From assembly GCF_019649055.1 (NCBI RefSeq), contig NW_026570487.1, positions 1 to 64,000 on the forward strand: DNA of 64,000 bases, given 5' to 3'. Origin of the DNA: Paramacrobiotus metropolitanus (lineage: Eukaryota > Tardigrada > Eutardigrada > Parachela > Macrobiotidae). The notes below the pieces were generated by a model. The model searched no databases and was not told the origin of the DNA. It was given only the letters and a program-made list of their open reading frames with translations. Made by a program: the position numbers and the translations under genes. Positions within the stretch are counted from its first letter, which is position 1. The number at the start of each line of letters is the position of its first letter. Below, one piece after another: positions 19,275 to 32,163 of this stretch.

Positions 19275-21646
19275 ATGAACATGCAGCTATGCTTGTCTCT
19301 GCACCATTATCCGGCATATCTCGTGGAAATCTTGCATGATGATGGCATTGTGACCAGAGGTGGTGTTGTCGATGTTTGCGGTGATAATCTGGTGGTGGAC
19401 ACCTTCTCGGTCCGCACAGGACTACAGACTGTGCCATTGTCCCGATTACAGTTAGCAAGGTCGAGTGGCGAAGAATTCGTGGTGAACATCAGCGACACCC
19501 GTGAAATCGAGGCACTGCTGCAAGCTTCCGACGATGATCCCTGTTTGAGCCGCTGGTACCCGGCAACGCTACTACGCTTGTGGCCGCAAGCAGGCTGGCT
19601 ACCATTTTTTGAGTGGCAGTTGGCCACCGTTCGCACACCACACTGGCAGCACAGAAACGGAAGTTATTGCGTATCGATTGCGGATGGTGTACCGGCGGCT
19701 GCTCGCCGGCTGCGCTACAGGAAGCCCTTTACCTGCCTTCCGAAGGATACATTCAAGAAACTGCAACTACCCATTCCGCAGCACGATGCGTCATACGAGG
19801 CCTTATCGCACATACTGACTCGGTTTAATCGCACGGTATTGATGTTTAGCATCAACTGGTCGAACTATACGCGCAGTCGATTCATAACGGCATCTGACAA
19901 ATATGTAGTTGTTGTATGCCGACATGAGGATACTGATTTTGCAACGGAGCAGATACAGCATCTACTAACAGAATATAAGGGCGATGAAACGTATTTATGC
20001 TGTTATCCGTTTTCCCATTATTTAAACGACGCCACTGGAATCGTCCAAGGTCTTCTCCGAGGAATACAGGATTGCATTGATGCCAGCGACGAGTTTATGC
20101 GCACTCCGAACGTTCCAACCATTAGCTCGCTGTCACCGGTGCTCATAATGAATATCTTCTCCAACTTGGAGGTTTATAATCAGGGTATAGTGCAAAGGTA
20201 AAGATTATGTGCAATGTTTGGTGCGCAAACTGCTCTGCAGGTTAGAAAATATGTGCGACAGCGCACCAAATCGTTTGTAGCGATATTTACCTTGTTGCCT
20301 CTTCGACAATAATATTTTAACAAAAATGAAATTAAACGGAGCAACATGCTTACAGAAATAACAAATTTTTCAATCCAGGGAAAATTTTAGACTAATGCAG
20401 ATTTTAAGTAGTAAAAACGCACAAATAATACTTGCGAAAATAAACATTAATTATTTTAAAAAAATATTTAATGATTGTTAATTCAAAGCGCAGCCGATAG
20501 CGCACACACTAATATATGAAATACAGTAGAAGCATGTACTCGAATTTTAGAGGCAGTGACTCGCAAATCGAGCAACTGATTCGACTTTAACCACCGAGAA
20601 CGTATTTTAAAAGCAAATATTCTAGTTTTGAAATTTATTGATTCCTGCCTTTTGATAATCTGACGCCGAAAACAATAATCTTTTTACGCAGGATTTGTTG
20701 GCAGTGGCACAATTTGTGCTTATCAGCATTGGTTACGCGGGCTGTTCATTTCGCAGCGGACAACCCGCTTAAACCAGTGGGCGGAATCCAACCACTTTCG
20801 CTCATCCTGGCCGACGGGCTCAGCAAGGCGCTCACTCCCTACACGCAGGTTTTGTACCTAACGGGAAACTGGCTTCTGTGCCTGATGGCCGTCACAAAGA
20901 CGCTGGACTGTATGCAGAAACGGCTGCGCTATCTTGTTGTTCAAGACAATGGTGACCTTTGCCTGGAAGACTTTCTTGACACCTACCAAACATTTCTACT
21001 GCACGGCGAACTGATTCGCAGCGTACAGTGCATGAAAATACGACGCTGCAATATGGAATTAAATTGTGAGGCTTGGTTCAAAGCAGGATTGGGTAGCCTT
21101 CCATATCTTCCTTTTTGGGGACAGGGACAATGTGCCAAAAATCATGATTTCAACTTCCTCGTGCCTTCCGCATCGTTCAGCGTGGACAGAACTAACGCTT
21201 TAACTCTGACCAGGCAGTTCCTGGAATTACTGGAAAGCATTTGTCCGGAAATGGTTGGGGAATCAAAAGAGCGACTGTATGGCGGTCTCCGAAATTTCCA
21301 AGCATTCGATGATAAGCAATACGCTTGCTTGCAAACTCTTTTCAAAAAGTAAGTCCTGCTTCCCATTTCTGCAGATACACCGCAGCCTGTAAAAAAGCCT
21401 GTCTGTAAAAATACCTCGTAAACTGCGACAACCATCTTAAAACTCCTATTAAAGCCATTAGAGACATTTAGAGTGTCATCTGACATGACGTTGTTGTGGC
21501 ATGATTTTAGGTACCATTTAGCTGTTCCTCCTGAGAATATTTTGGCAGTTCAGAAGCTTCCCGAACGACTCGCCGGTTGTTGCTACCGAAAATTACTGGA
21601 ACATGCACTACTTGCTTGGCTGGACATGCCTTGTTTGAGGTTTTAG
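19275..21646 (+). CDS. Intact divergent F-box family protein (571 aa)
   Basis: Three exons, 19,275-20,197, 20,692-21,348 and 21,511-21,646, have GT-AG borders and matching phases. The first ATG of the frame is at 19,275, with another two codons later. Exon 1 encodes the Tudor/SH3-like domain in diverged form (ILHDDGIVTRGGVVDVCGDNLVVD near residues 22-45). The F-box spans the exon 1/2 junction (LSPVLIMNIFSNLEVYNQG, then ICWQWHNL; about residues 287-320). Exon 2 continues with the leucine-rich middle region. Exon 3 is the family tail in diverged form (YHLAVPPENILAVQKLPERL). The protein is probably an SCF-type ubiquitin ligase adaptor, in cytoplasm or nucleus. It has no stops or frameshifts, so it is one of two apparently functional members here. 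The substrate is unknown. Confidence 0.8.
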
Positions 21647-22889
21647 TTCCAGTTCAACTGACTCGCCATGCTTTGATTTTAAAATTAAAGACCTGTTCTT
21701 ATCGTTACAAGCAAAATGCAGAAAAATAAGCCACAATCTGCTTTGATCGCATGTTGTTGTAGAATACGTTTTGAGCCAAAATTGTTTCTCGACACTACTA
21801 GGGCTTACAAAGGTCTCGCAAAGGACGTTCCAAAAGTTGTCTCCTCAATTTTGACTGTTACCATTTAAAGTGACACCCAAACGATATTTTGTCTGTCACT
21901 CAACTTACTCTGTACTCACTAAGCTATAGAAGAATATAAAGCGTCATGTCTACGCGCGAGAGTGCTCTCGCGTTATGGGTTTTGAGTTCGCGCGGGAGCG
22001 TTTTGCGGCACTACCAGTAACGAAAACGCGACATTATAATGAGCCTTTGTCTTGTGCAGGCGGGCCTGCAGTTTTTTTAAGAACTCAAAAAACGTAATTT
22101 TTTTAAGTTTCGAGGGCACTTGACGGTTTTTGATTATCGTTGTCCGATCATCTTCATAACTAAATTTTGCGAGTAGTCGTGCAGCACGAGAAGCTGGGAC
22201 TTGCCACCGCCAGGACGTTCGCGGCTGCGAGTTGTCCTGGCAGACTTCCGTCGCGGTAAGCCAGCGTCGTTTCTCCTAGCAGTCTTGTCCCTTGGTTGAA
22301 ATGTCTTTGGTGATGACAGTGCCGGCTGTACCAGTTGACACAGCGTGTAACAATGACGGTACCGGCAATCATTGGCGGTAACACACACGATGGATTAACT
22401 GCTCCATGGTGTTGCGCTCCGCATCGAACAACCGTCTCCGTTCAGGAAAGTGTTGTGCTATCGCATCCGAGTTCTCAGGGTTGTGGCGTTCCAGAACCGG
22501 TAGTGAGTGACCTCCATCTTGGCATTCACCAGCTTGAGGCGGACAACCGCTTGGCGTTCCGTTTTCAGGGCGATGTTGATGCTCTTCTTTGCCGGTATTG
22601 AATTCCGCCGATGCAGACGATAACCTCCACCTTTCGGTTTTCCTATATAGAAGCTTTACTGAGCTATACGGGAAAATTGTTCTGCAAGGGATGCGATTTA
22701 GATGTTTTCGTATTTCCACCGGGGTTGACAAAGACTGAGATGATTGGGGGGGGGGGGAGGAATGATAAATCTGCTCGCTGCACTGTTCGATACCTGTAGA
22801 TAGCCCGCTGTAGTCATCGTTGTAATAATCCCCAGCTGAACTACGTTTCGCGTTTTGCACTTTTTCGCAATTTTTTGCTTACGCCCAGA
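21647..22889. other. Intergenic with unassigned minus-strand frames
   Basis: Minus frames at about 22,860-22,134 are open over ~160 and ~85 codons and change frame between them. One frame contains a plausible helical segment (LKTERQAVVRLKLVNAKMEV), but no domain is recognised and no gene is called. A run of 11 G lies at about 22,747-22,757. Confidence 0.35.
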
Positions 22890-23105
22890 CAAGGAACGCG
22901 CTGTCATCACGAGCGTCAGTGATCGAAGTTGCATGTTGGTGGACGACAGAATGATGGTGGGCGGCTGATACAGTATGTTGTGAATCAGTGATCAAACCGG
23001 AATTCGTATCCAAACCGTTTGCCTGTGGCGCGTCAAACTTAAGTTGACGATTTACGGCGATGGGCCTACGATGGTGGGGTCAAGGTTGGAAAGCGAAAGT
23101 AATGT
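22890..23105 (+). pseudogene. Relic of F-box family middle exon
   Basis: Plus-strand reading gives KERAVITSVSDRSCMLVDDRMMV, then two stops, then IRIQTVCLWRVKLKLTIYGDG. This lines up residue by residue with the middle exon of the pseudogene at 10.2-12.1 kb (ERVVITSLNDRRWTLVDGAMMV ... IRLRAVYLRRVKLQLLIYGG). Only about 200 bp remain. Confidence 0.7.
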
Positions 23106-23592
23106 TGGCTAATGGGATAATGGTTTGAAAACCACGTTATAAATGGCTCACGTTCTGACCATCTCACCATGAGCGTATCAGTGGCTGAACAAAAACATTC
23201 CCGAACGTCTCTGCTATCCATGTTTATTTAGTATATCTGCTTAGGGTAAGAAGGCCGTTCCTTCTGAGTTTCAATGGTTCTTCTAGTTTCATTCATTCGA
23301 CAGGTTGCATGACTGCTAATGCTACCGGAAAATCCTGTACTTGAACAACTATTTATGTACAGTACTTCGCTGCAGCGTACGTGATACGCTCGCACGCAAA
23401 TTCTACTACAGTTAAATTATAATAAAGTATGCATTAAAAAGTCGGTAAAATATCAGATCAAACGACACCTACCAGTGAAAAATATTCAAGTGAATCCAGT
23501 AAAAACTATTCAGTGAACTAACTGATCTCGAGAAAACAGCGCTCAGACTCTGACTACGGCTTAACGTAACTGAGGGCAATGTCCAGTAGCAA

Positions 23593-25524
23593 CTACAGGG
23601 ATTCGAAATTTTCAGGCCCGAAACAAAATCCACTATCCGTCGCACTCGTCCACTTATGCAATTTAACGAGCAGATGCCGAGTAATGCGCGACAGCTTCTC
23701 CCACTGCAGATCTTCCAGCCCGCCGGCATCCATACTCCACTTCTTCCCGTGGTAATGCGACGACGGACGCGGATCAGCCGACTGCGCCGCACAAAGTAAC
23801 TACTAACTGCAAGAGAACATCACAGGTTAAAGTTTTCCTACATCATAGAAGAGTGAATGGTTCACCTTGCAGACGGCATTCGTCACTGCGGGGTCCTCGA
23901 CTCCAGAGATATTCAAGCGCTGCTGGTCACTCGGTAGTTCCGAAAGTGCCGTCTCCAGTGCATCCCAAAATGCGCAGTCGAATTTATCGCCAACCGGCAG
24001 TTGCGCGGTGCCGATGTTTATCAAGACCGCGGTTTGAAATCGAGGTTCCCTCTAAGACCCCACGTATTCCCTAAATTCACTTCACAGTTCGTCATATGTA
24101 TGGCACGGCACGGTAGATTGCGGCATGCGGCAATGAACTCCAGATCCCTGTCATCGGGCTGCGAGTCCGGCGATGGCTCAGGAAAAAACCAGTTTACGCC
24201 AATTGAGCCTTTGTCAGTGCGAGCGAGCCAGCGGCTGATCAGATTCCCAATGCCGACGCCGCGCAGATGCAGGGTACGCAGTTGGATTCCGGTTTGTTGG
24301 GCAGCCACATAACGGATCATGCAGAGAAAATGATCCGATGATGATCGCCATGCAGAGAAAATTATCCGATTCCCATATGACGTTGCTGCTGTTCTTTTTG
24401 TTGCAGATTACTATTGTGGAATGCTGGCGCATCCAAGATCCGGTTCCACGTGGTGCACACGGCGCGCAGCTTCGTCTGCGCCACAGTGATCAAGTTTGAA
24501 AAGACCTCTTGCCACAATTCCGTCGGTAGCGCCTTCTGCGCCTAGCCTTCATAATTGGGCATACTTGCTTCATCCTGAGAATGTGTGACCAAGGTGCGTA
24601 CTTTCGCAATGAACTCGTCACTGACCCACTGAAAAGTGAAAACCGTAGCTGATTGTATCAACACGGTGTAGAGAACTAATAATCGAAATTTCCGCAGTCG
24701 ATCCGCAGCTCAAAATGTAACAACTCAAATTAAACTGTATGCAAAAAAAACGCATACAGTGCGCAAAAATTGCCAGCTCTGTTTCGAAAGCACAGTCTTG
24801 TCTGCGGAATATGAAAATTGAATTGTGCTATGGATCAGCCCATATTCATACCATGATACAGCAAAATTATTGCGTTCGGAAAACCAATTACTATCTTACC
24901 GGGCGAACGCGTTCATCGGCAATTTGGTGAATGTATTCTAATTTGCCGTCCACCATATCCACCACGAAAACGGGTGTGAAGAGAGACAGGCGGCCATTGA
25001 GTCGCTTGATGAGCGCCTGCACTTCTACGGTGGATAACGAACGAACTTCTCCGCCCAAGTCCACATTGCGCTTGATAAAGCTGCCTGTAGGGATTTTTTC
25101 GTCGTGTAAGACGTTATTGTCGACATCTTGAGCTTGACAAAGTCGATGTATGGGGATAATGTCAGTGTGCTGTTCACGAGTGTCCGGAAGGTGCCAGTGA
25201 ACAACGGCCGCGCTGCACAATGGCCTCAGCTTTCCTACCCAGTAGATTTCACCGGGAAGCCAAACTCATGGACCGGCTGGCGTCTCCGGCATCAGAACCT
25301 GACTCGGGATGGCTGACCGTTGATCGGCATACCCAAAATTGAGAAAGGTCGTAGGACAAGCAAAAAAGACGCGGCCGAACGGCGCAAAATTCACGTCGCC
25401 CATTCGGAGAGAACAGATCAACGAAGAGGCCATCTTCTGCAATGTCCACTACGCGTCCGTAGCGCATCCGCTGATCGCTGCACAGGACGTTCACGGTGGT
25501 ATCAAGCTTGCGGTAAAAATGCAT
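23593..25524 (-). pseudogene. F-box family member, degenerate
   Basis: N-terminal exon 25,524-24,900 begins LDTTVNVLCSDQRMRYGRVVDIAEDGLFVD. A one-base insertion (GAATTTTGCG) shifts frame in the REFAPF motif, and the correct frame resumes by about 25,220. F-box exon 24,628-23,866 starts after TTTTCAG and has LPTELWQEVFSNL..VAQTKLRAVCTTW. Compared with its paralogue at 33.3-35.2 kb it lacks 5 bp (CTGCG) after the F-box, and ~75 bp are replaced by a short tandem copy of ATCGGAT.ATTTTCTCTGCATG. Last exon 23,806-23,593 keeps SADPRPSSHYHGKKW and its stop. It is the tandem paralogue of the 33.3-kb gene, same strand, about 9.7 kb apart. Presumed non-functional. Confidence 0.8.
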
Positions 25525-25849
25525 GGTAATGAAAAACCTGCGAACGTGCGAAGCGTAGATCAGCAGAGGACGGCCTCAACGGACTACATTACACCAAAAA
25601 ACATTCGTACAGACCTGCAATATGCAAGTGAGAAGCGAATTGACTACTTCTGAAAAGCAAAAAGAATTCTGATTTAAAACAGAGGCATGCTATAAGTGTG
25701 TCGTGAGATCTTTCTTCATCGCACATCTGCAACGACGGATCGTCGCCTCACTCGCGCTTTATCTCTTTTCTCTCGTGACTCATGCAGCCTTTTAACCGGA
25801 TAGAAAATTGTTTAACAATTATTGCTAGAAAGCCTGCTTTACTTCAGGT

Positions 25850-26400
25850 TACTTGTATCTGTAAAAGTATCTTTGGCGGTTATTGTTATTGCTGCATCTT
25901 GATGTGCTCGGGCTCCGCACCCATGATGGAGGAAACACTGGAATATTTGGTATTTCCTCTCTTTTATAGCATGAGCGACAGCTCTGGTACGCTATGATTA
26001 GCCTGTCGAAGTCAGTGCGCTTTGCTACTAGCGCTTCGTCTGCCAATGGCGAGAATATACCGCCCATTCCTAAAGTACGTGCGCCATTAGAAGTCGGTTT
26101 CGCCCAATAAATCATATCTACATATCCGACATCGCTCGAAGATACTGAGGTAATTATTATTTGCTCATGCTAAACAGCGCAAAGCACCATAATGAACACT
26201 GACGAAATTGGTTAATCGATTCCGCGAAAAGCAAAGCGGCATAAAACAGGGAGTGGATGTAGTGTGGTGCGATTGGTGCCTTGTCTACGGTAGTTTGTCA
26301 TACAGGTTCGAAAGTTCTGGATGCCAACAACATGCCAAGAGGTTTACATACAAACAGGCGCACCAAACGTTTCTCTATGGACTGATCTTCTTTAAATTTT
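25850..26400 (+). pseudogene. Decayed exon(s) antisense to serpin 1
   Basis: Two blocks here match the minus strand downstream of the second serpin copy: about 25,880-25,960 (GATGTGCTCGGGCTCCGCACC) pairs with about 52,385-52,465, and 26,165-26,395 pairs with 52,170-51,930. At 52 kb the second block is an open exon; here it carries stops (for example TAATGA after the acceptor). It is the antisense neighbour of the serpin, carried along in the inverted duplication. Confidence 0.5.
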
Positions 26401-26555
26401 GCATAGAACGCACATTACTATAAAGACTGTTTTTTACCGACTTCCATCCATTTGTTCAAAGTGTAAAATTAATTTCAAAAGTTTTGAATGTCGTAACTAC
26501 GGAAACGCCAGTAACGCCGACAATGGTTCACATAATGTAGTCATTAACAATTTTA

Positions 26556-28215
26556 TCAATAATGTTTTGCAGAGGGGTCAACAACATGCCCGATAAACAA
26601 AATGGCGCCGGTTTTTTCGTGCCGCAGCAGAAACATAAAGGGTCGATCGGCTGCGAATTCCACTCTTGTCTGGGGTGGCAGACTGCAATTTATGTATCTT
26701 ACCATGGTCGCCGCGGACGCGACCGTTCCTCTTTCATTGACATCTGAATAAACATAATATCCAATTAATAAGCTCTTGCTTTTTTGGCGTGTTTGATTAG
26801 ACATATTCCGTCCCCCAGACTTTCTATGTAAAATCTTTCGACGTTTTTCTTCAAGCCAAACGCTTTTTTTTAGCACTTGCCTTTTTAAAAATTTAATTTA
26901 AATCATTTACATTTACGGTGCTGTTAATGACATACAGATGTCGAATTCGGTGATGTCTTCGTTCAGGACGACCTTTATAAAAATGACGAGTTCGAACTTA
27001 CGCAACAGCGCCTATGTGGCGTAGTGTTGCAAGTTTACCGACCAAGCTGGAATCGCTATGATTTTACAGGACTGGAAAGTTCACGTTTACCGTTTTCTGC
27101 TTACCGATATACACCTTCTGCTTAATCTTGTCAATGCAGAGGGAACGCGTCGATATCCCGGAGAAATCGGCGCTTTCCGAAAAAGCTGACCGCATACCCA
27201 GATCCCGCAGCGTGCTATCCAAATCGATGTTGTGTTCAATGGAAAACTTCGGTACCTGTATCGTTCCGTAAGAAATTGGCTGGAGAGAATCCAGCGCCTT
27301 TTGAACCAAAGCGGGCGTCAGGGCTCTCTGCAGGTCCGACAACGCTGAACCAGGTGTCCACGTAGCTGAGCCGACATTCTTCCCCGGGAGAATGAAACAC
27401 GCGCTGGAGAGTTCGTCACCGTACCACAACTGCAGAAAGCGCGCTTCTCCCAGTTCCTTACTCTCGTAATACCCACACCGCGTCAACACATGCATGGTAT
27501 CCACCATCACCTGGCCGCCATCGGTCAGGGTGAAAGGTTTCTTCACCGTGTGCTCCTCAAAAAATCGATGATCTCATTCCGCTTCAAAGTACACCGAACT
27601 AATCAGTATGAATGCGGTATCTTTGTCTATGTCGGAAAGAGCCAGTGTATCGCGAATATTTCCGGATGTGTGATTCTCCACAAATTCATTGATGCGTTGA
27701 ACAGCTTCAGAGGGTGCGGTGCGGAAGCGAACAGGTTGGCATACGGTGTTAAATAAAGTGCGGAGAGTGTCGGTGTAGTCGGCGTTGAGAGGACAGTCTT
27801 CTTCAATAAATCCTGCTGTGGCTAGGAACAGCCTGTAGTTTGGAACAGGAGCTGTAAAAGCATGAAAGATTCTCAAAATACGAACATTACAGTAAGCGTT
27901 TAACAACAAGACATTTCAGCGACTAATAGTTATCAGCAAAATCTGGAAAATACCATTTGGGACCGCTTAGTTTTGATCCGCATTCCTTTTCATCTCGATT
28001 AGCAACGCGCAGAAATCGTCTACAGTGTAGGCTTTGCTGAATCCCAGTAAATCCCCCATTTGTTGGCGAGTCTCTCCTTTTGCACCAACATAAGCCATGA
28101 GAACGGCGAACTCCGCACAGATCGGAGACCACAGCGAATTTCCTCCGCACGATCGCTGCCCACATAATCTTTTATAGGGAGTCACACAAAAGTCTAAACG
28201 GTACTTAGTATCCAT
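26556..28215 (-). pseudogene. Serpin, copy 1
   Basis: The N-terminal segment from ATG 28,215 contains GGNSLWSPICAEFAVLMAYV, the serpin helix A/B region (NxxxSPxSi). Exon 27,851-27,105 (747 nt, acceptor TTTTACAG, donor GTAAGC) covers the middle, with LGMRSAFSESADFSGIS near its end. Last exon 26,743-26,556 supplies hinge and reactive loop (NERGTVASAAT, then INCSLPP) and the C-terminal RPFMFLLRH..TGAILFIGHVVDP. The exon join recreates a codon for Asp at the usual place. The hinge Gly-Thr-small residues are those of inhibitory serpins. By alignment to the PP motif, P1-P1' is Cys-Ser. However, TGA at 27,576-27,574 replaces the near-invariant Trp after 'SVYFEAE', and no clear donor follows the first segment. 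No signal peptide is visible. It is an inverted duplicate of the copy at 36.9 kb. Confidence 0.85.
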
Positions 28216-28325
28216 TTCCGTCGTCGTTCTGGATTGAAGCAGTACCGTGAATTTAGGAAAAGATCAGTTTCAAGAGAGTCTTTAATAATCACGTATTGAA
28301 AAAAATTTTCCTGGCTCAAAATGTA

Positions 28326-28767
28326 TTGCAATGCCTTGCTCGCATCCCACATGCACATACGTTCTCAACTTCTCGCTCTTGTCGTGTCGCATTATCATGC
28401 GGGCAAACCGGCAAAGTATCGTGAATGGATCAGGCTGTCCTCATCGATCGATCGATTCTCTGCGCTTTGCGCAACCGGCACAACGCGCAAACAACTTTTT
28501 CCATGTGGTGAGCAATCCAAGCACTCAACAGTCAACACTCAAGTATGTAAGCTGCGGGATATATGCATAAACCGCGGACTATTTTCTCACATTACTTCTT
28601 GCCACAGTGTCTGCTTTAAAAAGCCCATGTCAATAAGATAAATAGTATTATCGAAGCTTTCTTAGGTTCATTTGCACAAGCACTAGAAACTGCAATGTTC
28701 GATTGCCAACTACAGTTTGCTACGAATGTCATTTAAAAACACGGAGCTGAGATTATGCTCGGTTAAT
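28326..28767. other. Intergenic
   Basis: No gene recognised. Homology to the other serpin's 5' flank ends at about 28,325. Confidence 0.5.
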
Positions 28768-28885
28768 ATTATGTGCGGTGTAGTCCGGCGGTCCGCGTTC
28801 GTCATTGCATTATCGAAAGAACTGGTGCGTGGACGGCCTGGGAGATTTGTAGTTAGAGAAATTGTCGCGCATTATCCAACTTAGG
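28768..28885 (+). pseudogene. Relic last exon of an F-box family gene
   Basis: The sequence reads as the family's final exon with decay: LCGV, a stop, SLHYRKNWCVDGLGDL, a stop, then LEKLSRI. It is most similar to the last exon at 11,950-12,126. No other module is nearby. Confidence 0.7.
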
Positions 28886-29759
28886 CTGGCCGAAAACCCG
28901 TTTACTGAACAAGGGGGACGGTAGCCATTGTCCAGAATCACGATATGCTGATTACGCACCTTCATGTTGTTAATAAGGGTCCGCAATAATTTTTAATCCA
29001 CGGTTAAAAAAGGGACGAAAAAATGGTTTTGGTAGCGGTAAAATTCTTAAGAAAGGAAATCTGCCTTGATGAATAGGGGAAAAAATTTTGGTTGGTGAAA
29101 CAAATTGGTGAAACAAATTTTGGTTTGAAAGTGAAACATATTCTTTTGACTAAGGAATGTCCTGCATTTATTCGTACGTACGAGTGCTAACATGCAATGT
29201 TCACCGATCAGCTTCTGCGGTTCCGTGGAGAGTCTGGAGACCATCCCGTTTAATGCTGCATACTGTACTGTTGCACATACTGTACCTATTTATTACGTAG
29301 TTGTTTGCTTCCGGTACATAACTGAGTACAATTTGAGTGGCTGTACAACCCGGCCAACGGCTGACCATGACGGTTAGCGATCACGCTAGCCAGTGGTTAA
29401 CGACAGTGTACGACTGCGCACCCTGCATTCTGTATTTTTGCTTTTGCATTTTGCTGATTTTTGTCGATTTTGAAATTATCCACTATCCAATGTTTAATTC
29501 TTATGCGAAAATGATGAAAATTTTTATGACATGCAATGCGAAAAGTAAATCTTAATTTAGCTACTACGAGGAATGGTGCATACTTTCGGTTTTCAGAACT
29601 ATGCTAACGGTTTTGAAAGTAGGCACGTTGCGCAGAACATCTGAGCGGATAGTCAACCATGCATTCATGATTTTCTTGTAGTGTGGGCGTTTTAGCGCGT
29701 CAGACCGAGTTGCATCAGGAACGATTGGCGAAGCACTTGGACATTTTTGGCTGTTGACG
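28886..29759. other. Intergenic; ~60-bp dispersed repeat at its start
   Basis: The stretch at about 28,887-28,943 (GTTTACTGAACAAGGGGG, then ACGGTAGCCATT..CCAGAAT) recurs in the same orientation at about 36,453-36,512. No gene found. The promoter of the next F-box gene should lie just before 29,760. Confidence 0.5.
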
Positions 29760-32163
29760 ATGGCCCCACGAGTTTTCCCGTGGAACAGCGTGAACGTGTT
29801 GGGCGATGACGGTCTCTTTCGTTATGGACGAGTGGTGGATGTGGCGGAGCAGGGTCTGTATATCGACTTCCTCTGAGACAATCGCCGACATGAGTTCACG
29901 CCGTTTGAGCGGATTTGTCACAATTATGACAACCGATATTTGGACCGAAACGGTATGGCCCGGATGAGTCCCATACCTAAACTACCCGCAGAAGTCCTAA
30001 TGCGTGAGAGTGTCTCCGGTGCGTGGACGTGGTTCCCCGCGGAATTGGCCATTCGGGCCAGCGAAATCAGGGACTCCAGTTACAGTGTGGTCATCATCAA
30101 CCGCGGGAAACCGGAGGAATATGCGGATGTTATTCCCATGATACGTATTCGCTGGAAGACGTCATCCACTGATCGGCGGACTCTGTTTGGATACGAGTAT
30201 CGCGAACACAGTGTAAATTCGTTCAACCGCGTGGAGAAAGGGACATTCGTCAAGGGAAGTATTACGCTGTCGGACGGGTATCCCCCGGGATTGGTTACGG
30301 CAGCGCTGCAACAACAGAAGCGACAAGTGATTTCCAGTTTCATATTCACTGGGCAAGCTGTAGGCGTGGAGATTGTGGACGGCTGTGTGGTGTACATTCT
30401 TCGCCGATCTGATGCTGGTGCGGAACCCGACAATACTCTGTTGAATTGGGAACTGGTAAGGAAGATAAGAGACTGTATATTACATGTGTGCATGTGTGCC
30501 AGTACTTCGATGTATCTTAAAACCCGAACATCTTGAGTACACTCGTACGGTTTTAACTTCAATCACAGTCCCTCCTTCAGAATTTTTGTTTAAAGATCCT
30601 GCTTCTGTGAAAAATTAGCTCTTCCGACTCACATGGTTGTGTGGCGCAGTCACCAAACAGTCCTGATTATGGAAAATTATTATTTGTAGAGTTTTGTGCA
30701 CTAAATAAATTGGAACTCGTGTGTGATCGGAGTTGTTATCCGTGTACTAACAATGTTCGTTCTTTGAGCCACACCGAGGAACCTAACGTTGAATGAGATT
30801 TTCTTTAGGAAAATCTTCACAGGCTCTACGCTGCGTTGATTGATTCCATTTCACGAATGCGAGAGCAATTAGAACAGCTATCAGGACTGAGTGAAGTTGC
30901 TGTGTTGCCGCTGGAATTGTGGACGGAAGTCTTCTCGTATCTGGACACTGGGACGCAGACTAAACTGCGCTCTGTGTGTCCAACATGGAACGCCCTCCTG
31001 GATTCAAAGTGTTTGAGAGCGAATCTTGTTCTTGATAGCAGCTCGGCATTTGCCAATTCAGATCATAAGTGTAGGCCAATGTATCTTCTGATCGCAGCTC
31101 TCTTCAAGTTTTCCTGTTCCGCGCACTACATTGCTGTAGTTGATAATCCCCGATGGCCGTGGATAGGTGACGTGGGTGCCTCGGAAGTGTTCCACGTTAT
31201 TAACTTCATTGCACGGCGCAGTAGCGCCACTGTACTGACGGCTGTTTTCTTGGTTGGACTGCATTTCTGTCTGCTGAGAAGCCGGTATAACGAACACCGG
31301 ACGCTTCATTCGTCTCTTGCTGGTCACGCCGGAAGCACTCTCCGGAAGCGCGGTATGATATGTCGCGGTCTTCCATGTGACAACGTCCATATTGCAAACT
31401 GCACTATCGCTTTGGAATGCCTGGAGTTCAGCAATCGCAATGGACGCGATCGCTTTTCGCTTTCTGCCAAGATTCTCGTGCATGAGCAACACGTCACTGG
31501 CGATTTTGCCAGCGCACTGTGGAGTGCCTTGGAAGCGGGATTGTCAGCCCCACGCCCCATGGAGCTGCATCGCTTGGCTAAATGGTTATCACTGCACGCA
31601 CACGGCGTGCAAACTTTGCATGCTCGAAGATGTGTGACCTTTGTCTGCAAGTTAAGTTTGCACGGACCAGGCATGTGTACGAACTTATTTTTTTCACTAT
31701 GCTACTCAGGGTAATCCATTTTCGAGTTACTAATGCCTTATGAAACTCTGAAGCGTTACTTGCTACACAAAACGCGTGTAACTCAGGTAACTCTTTAACA
31801 CACATGTACTGTATGTTACAACGTAGCGTAGCGCGGTATAACTTGAGACTTTGTTTTATCAATACAAGAACAGCGTAACTCGCCTGCACCCTGTAACGCT
31901 TTGCTCCAACGGTGTGTAACTCTCCATATTATAATCTGCTGATGTCTGTAACGGGCACCAAACGCAGTAACGAAAAGCTTTGCGATATCACGGTATTCTT
32001 GTTGCAGACGCTGTGTGCGACGCAGACGGCGGATCCGCGTTCAGCGCTGCATTACCGCGGGAAGGAGTGGTGTGAGGACGGTTTGAAGGGTTTGAAGGTA
32101 CAGAAGCTATCGCGTGTGGCGCAGCATTTCCTCATCCAGCTGATGGGTGCCTTGCCAACTTAG
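29760..32163 (+). pseudogene. F-box family member with one TGA and a lost donor
   Basis: Exon 1, 29,760-30,455 (232 codons), begins near-consensus: NSVNVLGDDGLFRYGRVVDVAEQGLYIDFL. It then has TGA at 29,874-29,876 exactly where relatives have Cys (FFC.GRR), and is otherwise open to a GTAAGG donor. Exon 2, 30,809-31,653 (acceptor TTCTTTAG), has the F-box LPLELWTEVFSYLDTGTQTKLRSVCPTW and the leucine-rich middle. It ends TGC AAG followed by TTAAGT, where relatives have AAG|GT. Last exon 32,008-32,163 has TADPRSALHYRGKEWCEDGL and a TAG stop. Only these two defects separate it from an intact gene, so it is a young pseudogene or a gene with unusual decoding. By family, an SCF adaptor. Confidence 0.75.
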
